From positions 22,449 through 86,448 of the forward strand of contig CACVCF010000090.1 of the NCBI GenBank assembly GCA_902729415.1: DNA of 64,000 nucleotides, read 5' to 3'. Below the pieces are notes generated by a model. The model did no database searches. It saw only the letters and a program-made list of their open reading frames with translations, and was not told the origin of the DNA. This DNA is from Terasakiella magnetica (lineage in GTDB: Bacteria > Pseudomonadota > Alphaproteobacteria > Rhodospirillales > Magnetospirillaceae). This document shows positions 43,060 to 51,581 of this stretch, one piece after another. Positions within the stretch are counted from its first letter, which is position 1, and every line of letters starts with the position of its first letter. The translations under genes were made by a program, and so were the position numbers.

Positions 43060-43683
43060 ATGGAAGCGCACGAAGCCCACGAGACCATCCACGAGACCGC
43101 CCATCACGGCCACGAGGATCAGCATCACAGCAACGACAGCTCCAAGACCCGCAACAAGCGGATCGCAGTGCTGATCAGTATCCTGGCGGCTTTGCTGGCG
43201 ATCATCGAAGCCAGCGGCAAAAGCGCCCAGAATGATTCGCTGGCGGCCAACATCCATGCCAATGATTTGTGGGCGTTCTATCAGGCCAAGACCATCCGCC
43301 AGACCGCGCTGAAGACCGGAGCGGACACCCTGGACCTGATGGCGGCTCCCGATCTGCCCCCGGCGCGGGCCGAGGCGCTGGCCAAGAAGGTGGCCGAGTG
43401 GCGCGCCACCGCCGCCCGCTATGACAGCGACCCGGAAGGCGGTGAAGGCCGCAAGGAACTGATGGCCAAGGCCAAGGTCGCCGAGGCCAAGCGCGACAAG
43501 TCCCTGGGGGCTTATCACCAGTTCGAATACGGCGCCGCCGCGTTGCAGATCTCCATCGTACTGTGCTCGGCGGGGGTGGTGACGGGTATGATGCTGCTGG
43601 TCTATATCGCCAGCGGCCTCGGCGTGGTGGGTATCTGCTTTGGCCTGTTGGGCTGGTTGGCTCCCACCCTTATTCACCTGTAA
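43060..43683 (+). CDS. DUF4337 membrane protein with His-rich N-terminus
   Basis: The 207-residue protein begins with about 25 residues rich in His and Glu (MEAHEAHETIHETAHHGHED), possibly metal-binding. A transmembrane helix follows (about 36-50), then a coiled-coil-like stretch with ANIHANDLWAFYQAKTIRQTAL, a DUF4337 hallmark. Two C-terminal transmembrane segments end in APTLIHL. The function of this family is unknown. AAGGGGAG precedes the ATG. It is flanked upstream by two palindromic repeats and is transcribed alone. Confidence 0.8.
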   Translation: MEAHEAHETIHETAHHGHEDQHHSNDSSKTRNKRIAVLISILAALLAIIEASGKSAQNDSLAANIHANDLWAFYQAKTIRQTALKTGADTLDLMAAPDLPPARAEALAKKVAEWRATAARYDSDPEGGEGRKELMAKAKVAEAKRDKSLGAYHQFEYGAAALQISIVLCSAGVVTGMMLLVYIASGLGVVGICFGLLGWLAPTLIHL

Positions 43684-43717
43684 TACCGGCAGGGGACGAA
43701 TATAGCTTAGGTGCGGA

Positions 43718-44167
43718 TCAGCGCTCCCGCCGCAGAACCCAGCGGGCGCGCTGACCGCCTTTATTGGTGGCAAAGCCGTAGATTTTGCCGTCTTCGGTCC
43801 GCACCCCTTCGAAGACGAAGGCCGCCTCACCGTTGTCGCCCGCCACCAGCTTCAGCGAGCAGGGGCTGACCGCTGCGACCTTGCCGTCGAAGGTGGCGCC
43901 GTCTTTCCAGCCCAGCGCCCGGTTAATGTCGGGCTTTTGCTCGAACGCGAAGGTCAGGCCGGCCGGGCTGGCCTGGAACTGCCACTTGGCATAAGGCGCG
44001 ACCCAGCGGCCCAGCAGCCACTCGCCCGTGCTGGCGATGGAGGTGTCGCAGATGGCTTCCGGCAGCGGCTCGGGCGGTGGGGCCTTGGGGCCTTGGGGCA
44101 GCTCGTCGGCGGCCCAGGCGGGAGCGGCGCAGGCGAGTGCAGCCAGGGTAAAGATGGAGCGGCGCAA
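43718..44167 (-). CDS. Secreted hypothetical protein (149 aa)
   Basis: A Sec signal peptide is clear (MRRSIFTLAALACAAPAWAAD, cleavage after AWA). The mature part has a single conserved-looking core, GEWLLGRWVAPYAKWQF, and two Cys (CDTS and SPCSLK) that could form a disulphide. No family is recognised. It starts 13 bp after a small lipoprotein gene on the same strand, so both are probably co-expressed in the envelope. Confidence 0.75.
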   Translation of the reverse strand: MRRSIFTLAALACAAPAWAADELPQGPKAPPPEPLPEAICDTSIASTGEWLLGRWVAPYAKWQFQASPAGLTFAFEQKPDINRALGWKDGATFDGKVAAVSPCSLKLVAGDNGEAAFVFEGVRTEDGKIYGFATNKGGQRARWVLRRER

Positions 44168-44179
44168 GGGACGGTTCTC

Positions 44180-44464
44180 CTATTTCTTGACGGCGGGGAC
44201 ATAGCCCAGGTCGCGCATACAGGCACTGATGGAGGCGTCGGCCACCTTTTTGGCCTGCTGGCGGTCGTATTCCCGGAAGGGTGAGGCCGAGGAGTTATTC
44301 TCCTCGCGCCAGCCCGAATCCCGCTCGCCCATGCGGCGGCAGGCGGAATAGTCGCGGCCCCACTGGTCTTGGGACAGTTGGGAATGGCGCCAGGGCACCG
44401 TGGTCGAGGCGCAGCCCGCCAGGGCGATGATGGTGAGGGCGAGGGGAAGGGGGCGGAGAATCAC
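44180..44464 (-). CDS. Small lipoprotein (94 aa)
   Basis: The signal segment MILRPLPLALTIIALAGCAST ends in a lipobox (ALAGC). The mature protein is charged and hydrophilic, with two further Cys (YSACRRMG and ISACMRDLGY). Its closing DLGYVPAVKK resembles small Rhodospirillales lipoproteins of unknown function. It precedes a secreted protein gene by 13 bp. lspA in this window encodes the peptidase that would process it. Confidence 0.75.
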   Translation of the reverse strand: MILRPLPLALTIIALAGCASTTVPWRHSQLSQDQWGRDYSACRRMGERDSGWREENNSSASPFREYDRQQAKKVADASISACMRDLGYVPAVKK

Positions 44465-44629
44465 GGGAGCTCAAAGTCCTCTGACGGCCACGATTTCTTG
44501 CAACCTAGCAGGATCGCTGATCTGGAACCATCCAACTTCAATGGGTTGAGGTGGAAACGCGCTGCGTCTATACTCCCGCCGCCCATTCCACTGCAATGCA
44601 GCATCAACTAGAAAATCGGAGACATGAGG

Positions 44630-45064
44630 ATGAGCGGCGAATCGTTGAACGGAATGTATTTCGAGGAATTGTCGGTCGGCCAGTCGGCGGTGTTCGGCAA
44701 GACCGTGACCGAAGCCGATATCGCCACCTTCGCCGGTGTGTCGGGTGATTTCAACCCCGTCCACATCAACGAGGAATTCGCCAAGAACACCATGTTCAAG
44801 GGCCGCATCGCCCATGGCATGCTGTCGGCCGCTTTCATCTCTACCGTGTTCGGCACCAAGCTGCCGGGACCGGGGTGCATTTATGTGTCGCAGCTATTGA
44901 AGTTCAAGGCGCCGGTGCGCATCGGCGACACCGTGATCGCCCGTGTCGAAGTCACCGCTTTGACGCCCGAGAAGAAGTTCGCCACCTTCAAGACCACCTG
45001 CTCGGTGGGCGACAAGGTTGTGATGGACGGCGAAGCCACCTTGATGGTTCCGTCCAAGGGCTGA
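44630..45064 (+). CDS. phaJ: MaoC-like (R)-specific enoyl-CoA hydratase
   Basis: The 144-residue hot-dog-fold protein has the hydratase motif DFNPVHINEEFA (catalytic Asp and His) and AHGMLSAAFISTVFGTKLPGPGCIYVSQ. Enzymes of this type hydrate trans-enoyl-CoA to (R)-3-hydroxyacyl-CoA, which in PHA producers feeds polyhydroxyalkanoate synthesis. Relatives may act on other acyl-CoAs. I take the ATG at 44630 with GGAG eight bases upstream; ATG 44624 is in frame but too close. The gene symbol is by similarity of the class. Confidence 0.82.
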   Translation: MSGESLNGMYFEELSVGQSAVFGKTVTEADIATFAGVSGDFNPVHINEEFAKNTMFKGRIAHGMLSAAFISTVFGTKLPGPGCIYVSQLLKFKAPVRIGDTVIARVEVTALTPEKKFATFKTTCSVGDKVVMDGEATLMVPSKG

Positions 45065-45174
45065 TGTCCGTGGCCCCTCCTCTTTCCGACAGGGGGGAGG
45101 AGGGGTTGCACTTCCGCCGCCAATGGACTACCCCTTGACCTTTCGTTTCCAGGGAACCGAACGGTCCATTCCAG

Positions 45175-46188
45175 ATGCGTCTGATCCGGCATTGTGACGA
45201 GTTGAATTCCGAGCACCGCGGCGGCGTGGTGGCGCTTGGCAATTTCGACGGCGTTCATCTCGGCCATCAATCGGTGATCCTGACCGCCCGGCGTATGGGC
45301 GAAAGCTTTGGCCACCCCCACGGGGTCATGACCTTCGAGCCCCATCCCCGCAGCCTGTTCAATCCCGACCAGCCGCCGTTCCGCCTGACACCGTTCCGGG
45401 TCAAGGCGCGCCTGATCGAGGCATTGGGGGTTGACCTGCTGCTCCAGCAGCATTTCGACCGGGATTTTGCCGGTCTGTCCGCCCGTGATTTCGTCGATCA
45501 GATCTTGGTCCATCACCTCAAGGTCAAGCATGTGGTGGTGGGCTATGATTATGTCTTCGGCAAGGGCCGCCAGGGCACCGGCGCCTTCCTGCACGAGATG
45601 GGCGGCCTGTCGGGCTTTGGTGTCACCGTGGTGCCGCCCGCCATGTCGGCGACTGGCGAGACCTATTCATCGACCAGCGTGCGTGAAGCCCTGGTGGGCG
45701 GACGCCCCGCCGATGCCGCTCGCCTGCTGGGCCATTACTGGGAGGTCGAGGGCCGGGTCGAGCATGGTGACGCCCGTGGCCGCATCCTCGGCTTTCCCAC
45801 CGCTAACCTTCGCCTGGGCGAGTATCAGCATCCCGCCACCGGGGTCTATGCGGTCCGCGCCGGTGTGGACAAGGGCGGTGCGACGGTGTGGCATGACGGC
45901 GTCGCCAATTTCGGCCGCCGCCCCACCTTCGACAAGACCGACGAATTGCTGGAGGTCCATTTGCTGGACTTCGACGAGGATCTGTACGGTCGTCATCTGC
46001 GGGTGGCGCTGATCGATTACATCCGGCCCGAACGCAAGTTCTCCGGTCTGGATGAACTGACGATCCAGATCGCCCAGGACGTCAAGACCGGGCGGGCCTT
46101 GCTCGCCCGCCATCACTTTTCCCCCGATCCCGGCCCAATGGTGCCGGTCTCCCCTCCCTCCCGTGAAGAATCAGAGCGCCAGCCATGA
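45175..46188 (+). CDS. ribF: Bifunctional riboflavin kinase/FMN adenylyltransferase
   Basis: RibF makes FMN from riboflavin and then FAD. The 337-residue protein has the N-terminal nucleotidyltransferase with GNFDGVHLGHQSVI, EPHPRSLF and the SSTSVREAL region. The C-terminal flavokinase has RILGFPTANL and GVYAVRAGV. Downstream overlap of 4 bp with ileS places it at the head of the ribF-ileS-lspA group, as in many proteobacteria. No FMN riboswitch is visible in the 110 bp upstream, which hold only a GC-rich hairpin (45074-45105). Confidence 0.96.
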   Translation: MRLIRHCDELNSEHRGGVVALGNFDGVHLGHQSVILTARRMGESFGHPHGVMTFEPHPRSLFNPDQPPFRLTPFRVKARLIEALGVDLLLQQHFDRDFAGLSARDFVDQILVHHLKVKHVVVGYDYVFGKGRQGTGAFLHEMGGLSGFGVTVVPPAMSATGETYSSTSVREALVGGRPADAARLLGHYWEVEGRVEHGDARGRILGFPTANLRLGEYQHPATGVYAVRAGVDKGGATVWHDGVANFGRRPTFDKTDELLEVHLLDFDEDLYGRHLRVALIDYIRPERKFSGLDELTIQIAQDVKTGRALLARHHFSPDPGPMVPVSPPSREESERQP

Positions 46189-49028
46189 GCGTCGATTACA
46201 AGACCACCGTTTTCCTGCCCAAGACCGACTTCCCCATGAAGGGCGGCCTGCCCGATCTGGAACCCAAGCTGCTGGAGCGCTGGGCGTCCATCGGTCTGTT
46301 CGATCGCTTGCGCCAAACCGCCAAGGGCCGGGAAAAGTTCATTCTTCACGATGGCCCTCCCTATGCCAACGGCAACCTTCACATCGGCCACGCGCTGAAC
46401 AAGATCTTGAAGGACGTCATCACCCGCAGCCAGCAGATGCAGGGCCGCGACGCCGATTACGTGCCGGGCTGGGATTGCCACGGTCTGCCCATCGAATGGA
46501 AGATCGAGGAAAAGTACCGGGACGCCGGCAAGGATAAGGACGAGGTCGATATCGTCCAGTTCCGTGAGGAGTGCCGCCAGTTCGCCGCCCGTTGGATCGA
46601 CATCCAACGGGGTGAGTTCAAGCGCTTGGGCATCGAGGGCGACTGGGATCATCCCTACACCACCATGACCAACCACGCCGAAGCCGTCATCGTGGCTGAG
46701 CTGGGCAAGTTCCTGCTGGACGGCTCGCTCTACAAGGGGGCCAAGCCGGTGCTGTGGTCGGTGGTGGAAAAGACCGCCCTGGCCGAGGCCGAGGTGGAAT
46801 ATCACGACCACACCTCCATCACCATCTGGGTCAAGTTCCCGGTGGTGACCGCCAGCACCCCCGAACTCGACGGCGCCAAGGTGGTGATCTGGACCACCAC
46901 GCCCTGGACCATGCCCGGTAACCGCGCCATCGCCTATGGCGCCGAATTCGACTATGCGGTGGTCGAGGTCGAAAGCGCCGAGACCGGCAGCCTTGCCAGT
47001 GTCGGGGAAAAGCTGGTGGTGTGCGCCGCTCTGGCCGAGCAGGTGGCCAAGGATGCCAAGTGTGTCTTCAAGACCCTGGCCACTCTCAAAGGTGGGCAAT
47101 TGGCGGGCACCATCGCCCACCATCCCTTGAAGCACCACCCCGAAGCCAAGGGTGGCTACGACTTCGCCGTGCCGCTGCTGGCGGGCGGTTTCGTCACCAC
47201 CGATACCGGCACCGGCTTTGTCCATATCGCACCGGGTCATGGCGAGGACGACTGGCATCTGGGCAAGGAACACAATATCGCCATTCCCGATACAGTTCAG
47301 CCCGACGGCAAGTACTTCCCCCATGTGGCGGTGTTCGCAGGCCAGGATGTGCTGGCCCAGGGCAAGAACGGCAAGTATTACAGCCCGGTCGCCAAGCCGG
47401 TGATCGCCGCCATGACCGAGTGCGGCAACCTGCTGGCCCATGGCAAGGTCGAACACTCCTATCCCCATTCCTGGCGTTCCAAGGCACCGCTGATCTTCCG
47501 CAACACGCCGCAATGGTTCATCTCCATGGAGACCACCGGCTTGCGCGCCAAGGCGTTGAAGGCCATCGCCGACACCCGTTTCGTCCCCGACCAGGGCCGC
47601 AACCGCATCGGCTCGATGGTGGAGAACCGGCCCGATTGGTGCGTGTCGCGCCAGCGCGCCTGGGGCGTGCCCATCGCCGTGTTCGTGGACAAGAAGACCG
47701 GCCAGCCGCTGCGCGATCAGGCGGTGATGGACCGCATCGTCGCCGCCTTCGCCGCCGAGGGCTCGGATTCCTGGTACACCTCTGCGCCGGAGCGTTTTCT
47801 GGGCGAGGGCCGCAAGGCCGAGGATTATGATCAGGTGTTCGACATCCTCGACGTCTGGTTCGATTCCGGCTGCACCCACGCTTTCGTTCTGGAAGGCGAC
47901 GAGTGGCCGCGCCTGTCCTGGCCCGCCTCGCTGTATCTGGAGGGGTCGGATCAGCATCGCGGCTGGTTCCATTCCAGCTTGCTGGAAAGCTGTGGCACCC
48001 GTGGCCGCGCGCCCTATGACGCGGTCTTGACCCATGGCTTCGTGCTGGACGAGGACGGCCGCAAGATGTCCAAGTCCCTAGGCAACGTGGTTGCGCCGCA
48101 AGAGGTGGTCGGCACCATGGGCGCCGATATCTTGCGCCTGTGGGTGGTGGGGTCGGATTATTCCGATGATCTGCGTATCGGGCCGGAAATCCTCAAGACC
48201 CAGGTCGATATCTATCGTCGCCTCAGGAATACGCTGCGCTATCTGCTGGGGGCGGTGGACGGCTTCACCGAGGCGGAAAAGCTGCCGGTGGCCGAGATGC
48301 CCGAGCTGGAGCGCTGGGTGCTGCACCGTCTGACCGAGCTGGACCGTCAGATGCGCGACGCCTGCAACGGTTTTCAGTTCCACACCCTGTTCGTCGAACT
48401 GCATACCTTCTGCGCCGTCGATCTGTCGGCGCTGTATTTCGATATCCGCAAGGATGCGCTGTACTGCGATGCCGCGTCCTCGATCCGCCGCCGCTCCGCG
48501 CGCACCGTGTTCGACATCTTGCTCGACACCTTGTGCAAGTGGTTGGCGCCGTTCCTGTGCTTCACCGCCGAGGAGGCGTGGCTGGCGCGGCATCCGTCGG
48601 AGACCGGCTCGGTCCATCTTGAGATGTTCCCCGAGATTCCTGCGGCATGGCGCGACGATGCCCTGGCCGCCAAATGGGCCAAAATCCGCGATGTGCGTCG
48701 GGTGGTCACTGGGGCGTTGGAGGTTGAGCGCCGGGAAAAGCGCATCGGCTCCAGTCTTCAGGCCGCGCCTCGGGTGGTGGTGTCGCCCGAGATTCTGGGC
48801 CTGCTGGACGGCCTCGACATGGCGGAGATCTGCATCACGTCGGGCATCGTCTTGTCCGGTGGCGAGGCGGTGGAGGGTGCCTTCACCCTGACCGAGATTC
48901 CCGGCGTCTGGGTGTTGCCCCAGGCGGCGGACGGCGTCAAGTGTCAGCGCTGCTGGAAGGTGCTGCCCGAGGTGGGCGCGGCCCGCCACGAGGGCACCTG
49001 CCACCGCTGCTCGGATGCGGTGGGCTGA
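46185..49028 (+). CDS. ileS: Isoleucyl-tRNA synthetase
   Basis: IleS charges tRNA-Ile. The 947-residue class I enzyme has HIGH at 66-69 (NLHIGHALN), WKIEEKYRDAGKDKDEVD, an editing domain with TTTPWTMPGN, KMSKS at 627-631, and a C-terminal zinc ribbon with CQRCWKVLPEVG and CHRCSD. Layout and length are those of bacterial IleS type 1. The start overlaps the ribF stop (ATGA). lspA follows 4 bp after the stop. Confidence 0.98.
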   Translation: MSVDYKTTVFLPKTDFPMKGGLPDLEPKLLERWASIGLFDRLRQTAKGREKFILHDGPPYANGNLHIGHALNKILKDVITRSQQMQGRDADYVPGWDCHGLPIEWKIEEKYRDAGKDKDEVDIVQFREECRQFAARWIDIQRGEFKRLGIEGDWDHPYTTMTNHAEAVIVAELGKFLLDGSLYKGAKPVLWSVVEKTALAEAEVEYHDHTSITIWVKFPVVTASTPELDGAKVVIWTTTPWTMPGNRAIAYGAEFDYAVVEVESAETGSLASVGEKLVVCAALAEQVAKDAKCVFKTLATLKGGQLAGTIAHHPLKHHPEAKGGYDFAVPLLAGGFVTTDTGTGFVHIAPGHGEDDWHLGKEHNIAIPDTVQPDGKYFPHVAVFAGQDVLAQGKNGKYYSPVAKPVIAAMTECGNLLAHGKVEHSYPHSWRSKAPLIFRNTPQWFISMETTGLRAKALKAIADTRFVPDQGRNRIGSMVENRPDWCVSRQRAWGVPIAVFVDKKTGQPLRDQAVMDRIVAAFAAEGSDSWYTSAPERFLGEGRKAEDYDQVFDILDVWFDSGCTHAFVLEGDEWPRLSWPASLYLEGSDQHRGWFHSSLLESCGTRGRAPYDAVLTHGFVLDEDGRKMSKSLGNVVAPQEVVGTMGADILRLWVVGSDYSDDLRIGPEILKTQVDIYRRLRNTLRYLLGAVDGFTEAEKLPVAEMPELERWVLHRLTELDRQMRDACNGFQFHTLFVELHTFCAVDLSALYFDIRKDALYCDAASSIRRRSARTVFDILLDTLCKWLAPFLCFTAEEAWLARHPSETGSVHLEMFPEIPAAWRDDALAAKWAKIRDVRRVVTGALEVERREKRIGSSLQAAPRVVVSPEILGLLDGLDMAEICITSGIVLSGGEAVEGAFTLTEIPGVWVLPQAADGVKCQRCWKVLPEVGAARHEGTCHRCSDAVG

Positions 49029-49032
49029 GCCG

Positions 49033-49533
49033 ATGCGGATCGGGTTGGGCGTCGCAGCGCTGATCGTTCTGCTGGATCAGATCAGCAAGTGGTGGATCGT
49101 CGAGAAGGTCATGCGCCCCGAAGGCATCGTCGGCGCCCCCTTCTACTCGCCTACCCGCATCGAGCTGACGCCGTTCTTCGATCTGGTGATGGCGTGGAAT
49201 CGCGGCGTCAGCTTTGGCATCGGCAATAACGGCGGCCCATGGAACGCCCTGATCCTGTCGGGCTTGGCCGTGGTGATCGTCGGACTGATGCTGGTCTGGT
49301 TGCGCAAGGCGGAAACACCGTTGCTTCGGCTGGCCCTTGGCGGCATCATCGGTGGCGCGCTCGGCAATGTGGTCGATCGGGTAAGATTCGGCGCCGTCGC
49401 CGACTTTCTCGACATCCATGTCGGGCTCTATCACTGGCCTGCCTTCAACGTGGCAGATTCGGCAATCACCGTCGGCGCAATCGTTCTGGTCGTCGACTCC
49501 TTGTTTGCGAAACGGGATTCGACTAAGAATTAG
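49033..49533 (+). CDS. lspA: Lipoprotein signal peptidase (signal peptidase II)
   Basis: LspA removes signal peptides from prolipoproteins in the inner membrane. The 166-residue protein has four transmembrane helices and the family blocks LLDQISKWW, MAWNRGVSFG, GNVVDRVRFGAVADFLD (first catalytic Asp) and FNVADSAITVG (second catalytic Asp). The order ileS-lspA is common in proteobacteria. Its likely clients include the lipoproteins BamF and BamD encoded in this window. Confidence 0.97.
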   Translation: MRIGLGVAALIVLLDQISKWWIVEKVMRPEGIVGAPFYSPTRIELTPFFDLVMAWNRGVSFGIGNNGGPWNALILSGLAVVIVGLMLVWLRKAETPLLRLALGGIIGGALGNVVDRVRFGAVADFLDIHVGLYHWPAFNVADSAITVGAIVLVVDSLFAKRDSTKN

Positions 49534-49537
49534 GGCT

Positions 49538-50119
49538 ATGACACACACACTCGTCCCCACCCGAAAAATTACCCGTACCGCTCTGCTGGCCGTGCTGTTG
49601 CCGCTGGTGATCTCGGGCTGCTCCGAAGTCAAGCGCTCGCTGGGCTTCGAGAAGTCGCCGCCCGATGAGTTCCAGGTGGTGCAGCGGGCGCCGCTCAGCA
49701 TGCCGCCGGACTTCAAGCTGCGTCCGCCGCAGCCGGGTGCCGCCCGCCCGCAGGAGGGAACCACGCGGGAGCAGGCGCGCCAAGTCATCACCGGCATGCG
49801 TGGCACCACCCCCATCTCCCAGGCCGGGCGCACCAGCGGCGACATGGTGCTGTTGAAGCGCGTCGGCGCCGACAGCATCCAGCCCGATATCCGCATTCTG
49901 GTGAACAAGGAAGCCCAGGCCACGGCCGAGGCTGATAAGAGCTTCGCTGATCAGATCGTGTTCTGGCGCAAGCCCGAACCGGCGGGCGCGGCTTTGGACC
50001 CCACCAAGGAAACCCAGCGTCTGCGCGAAAACCAGGCCCTGGGCAAGTCGTTGTCGGAAGGCGAGACGCCCCAGATTCAGCGGCGCAAGAAGGCGTGGCT
50101 GGAAGGCGTGTTCAACTAG
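49538..50119 (+). CDS. bamF: DUF3035 lipoprotein, BamF-like component of outer-membrane protein assembly
   Basis: The 193-residue protein has a lipoprotein signal with lipobox VISGCSE and a mature part whose PPDEFQVVQRAPLSMPPDF matches DUF3035, called BamF in alphaproteobacterial BAM complexes. The symbol rests on this family assignment. The start is the ATG at 49538; the longer frame to 49418 runs back through lspA. It sits between lspA and the M16 peptidases. BamD lies at 61.5-62.5 kb. Functional proof in this organism is lacking. Confidence 0.82.
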   Translation: MTHTLVPTRKITRTALLAVLLPLVISGCSEVKRSLGFEKSPPDEFQVVQRAPLSMPPDFKLRPPQPGAARPQEGTTREQARQVITGMRGTTPISQAGRTSGDMVLLKRVGADSIQPDIRILVNKEAQATAEADKSFADQIVFWRKPEPAGAALDPTKETQRLRENQALGKSLSEGETPQIQRRKKAWLEGVFN

Positions 50120-50180
50120 CCGCCGCCTTGCCTGATCCGGCAAGCTCCCCATATCCATCCACACCGGTCCCGGAGGTAGG

Positions 50181-51581
50181 ATGAAATCCGTGCGCGTGTC
50201 CAGATGGGGGGCGATGCTGCTCCTCGGTCTTTCCCTGGCTTCAGCCCCGCCTGCTGCCGCCAAGATGTACGATCCCGAGACCTTCAACCTTGCCAACGGC
50301 ATGCAAGTGGTGGTGGTGCCCAATCACCGGGTGCCCATTGTCAGCCATATGGTGTGGTACCGGGTCGGCGCCGCCGACGAGGTGCCGGGCAAAAGCGGTC
50401 TGGCCCATCTGTTGGAACATCTGATGTTCAAGGGCACGCCCACCATTGCGCCGGGTGAGTTCTCCAAGATCGTGGCCCGCAATGGCGGCCGTGACAATGC
50501 CTTCACCTCCTCGGATTACACCGGCTATTACCAGAACGTCGCCGCCGACCGGCTGGAACTGGTGATGGAGATGGAAGCCGACCGCATGCGCAATCTGGTG
50601 TTGGACGAGCAGAACTTCCGCACCGAGCGCGCCGTGGTGCTGGAAGAGCGCAGCGCCCGGACCGACAACAATCCTGGCGCGCTGCTGGCCGAACAGATGA
50701 ACGCGGCGCTGTTTCTCAACAGCCCCTATCACCGCCCCATTATCGGCTGGGAGAAGGAGATCGCTGCGCTGAGTCTGGACGATGCCCTGGCCTATTACCG
50801 GCGCTGGTACGCCCCCAATAACGCCATTTTGGTGGTGGCGGGTGATGTCACCGCAGAGAGCGTCCGCCCCTTGGCAGAAAAATATTACGGCAAGCTGCTG
50901 CCATCGGAGCTGCCGCAGCGCCTGCGCACCGAGGAGCCCGCGCCGCGCGCCGCGCGCCGGATCGTCCTTACCGACGGGCGGGTCCAGCAGCCGTCGTGGA
51001 GCCGCCTCTATCTTGCCCCCAGCCATGGCGCGGGCGAAACCGGGATGGTCTATCCCCTGGAGGTGCTGGCTGAATTGCTGGGCGGCGGCACCACCAGCCT
51101 GCTGTACCGCTCTTTGGTGGTCGAGCAAGGCCTCGCCGCCGCCGCCAGCGCCAGCTACGATTCGTCGGCAGTGGGGCTGACCAGCTTCCGCTTCGGAGCC
51201 GCCCCGCGTCCCGGCGTGCCGCTGGACAAGTTGGAGGCCGCCATCGAGATCCAATTGGCCAAGGTCGCCAAGGAGGGCTTCCCCGCCGCCGAGGTCGAGC
51301 GCGCCAAGGATCGCCTGCAGGCCAGCGCCGCCTATGCCCGCGATTCGCTGCATACCGGTGCCTATGCCCTGGGCGAGGCGTTGACGACCGGCCAAAGCGT
51401 CGCCGAGGTGGAGGCGTGGCCCGACCGGATCGCCGCCGTGACGGCGGCTCAGGTGGCCGCCGCCGCCGCGATGGTGCTGGAGTCCAAGGCCTCGGTGACG
51501 GGGCTGCTCTATCCCGATCCCAAGGCGCCCACCGCGCGCAAGGCGGCCCCAGCCTTTACTCCGAGCAAGGGAGTCCACTGA
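50181..51581 (+). CDS. M16-family zinc metallopeptidase, catalytic subunit
   Basis: The 466-residue protein is secreted (signal MLLLGLSLASAPPAAAKM). The M16 inverted zinc motif is intact: HLLEH in SGLAHLLEHLMFKGT, with a Glu about 77 residues later in NFRTERAVVLEERSAR. A C-terminal M16 domain follows. Such proteins resemble processing peptidase beta and act in the periplasm with an inactive partner encoded next. The gene is 61 bp after bamF and overlaps the following gene by 1 bp (TGATG). Confidence 0.93.
   Translation: MKSVRVSRWGAMLLLGLSLASAPPAAAKMYDPETFNLANGMQVVVVPNHRVPIVSHMVWYRVGAADEVPGKSGLAHLLEHLMFKGTPTIAPGEFSKIVARNGGRDNAFTSSDYTGYYQNVAADRLELVMEMEADRMRNLVLDEQNFRTERAVVLEERSARTDNNPGALLAEQMNAALFLNSPYHRPIIGWEKEIAALSLDDALAYYRRWYAPNNAILVVAGDVTAESVRPLAEKYYGKLLPSELPQRLRTEEPAPRAARRIVLTDGRVQQPSWSRLYLAPSHGAGETGMVYPLEVLAELLGGGTTSLLYRSLVVEQGLAAAASASYDSSAVGLTSFRFGAAPRPGVPLDKLEAAIEIQLAKVAKEGFPAAEVERAKDRLQASAAYARDSLHTGAYALGEALTTGQSVAEVEAWPDRIAAVTAAQVAAAAAMVLESKASVTGLLYPDPKAPTARKAAPAFTPSKGVH

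Noticed and set aside
46113..48035. 640-codon open frame antisense to ileS
   Set aside because: Shadow frame of a gene with clear HIGH and KMSKS motifs on the plus strand.
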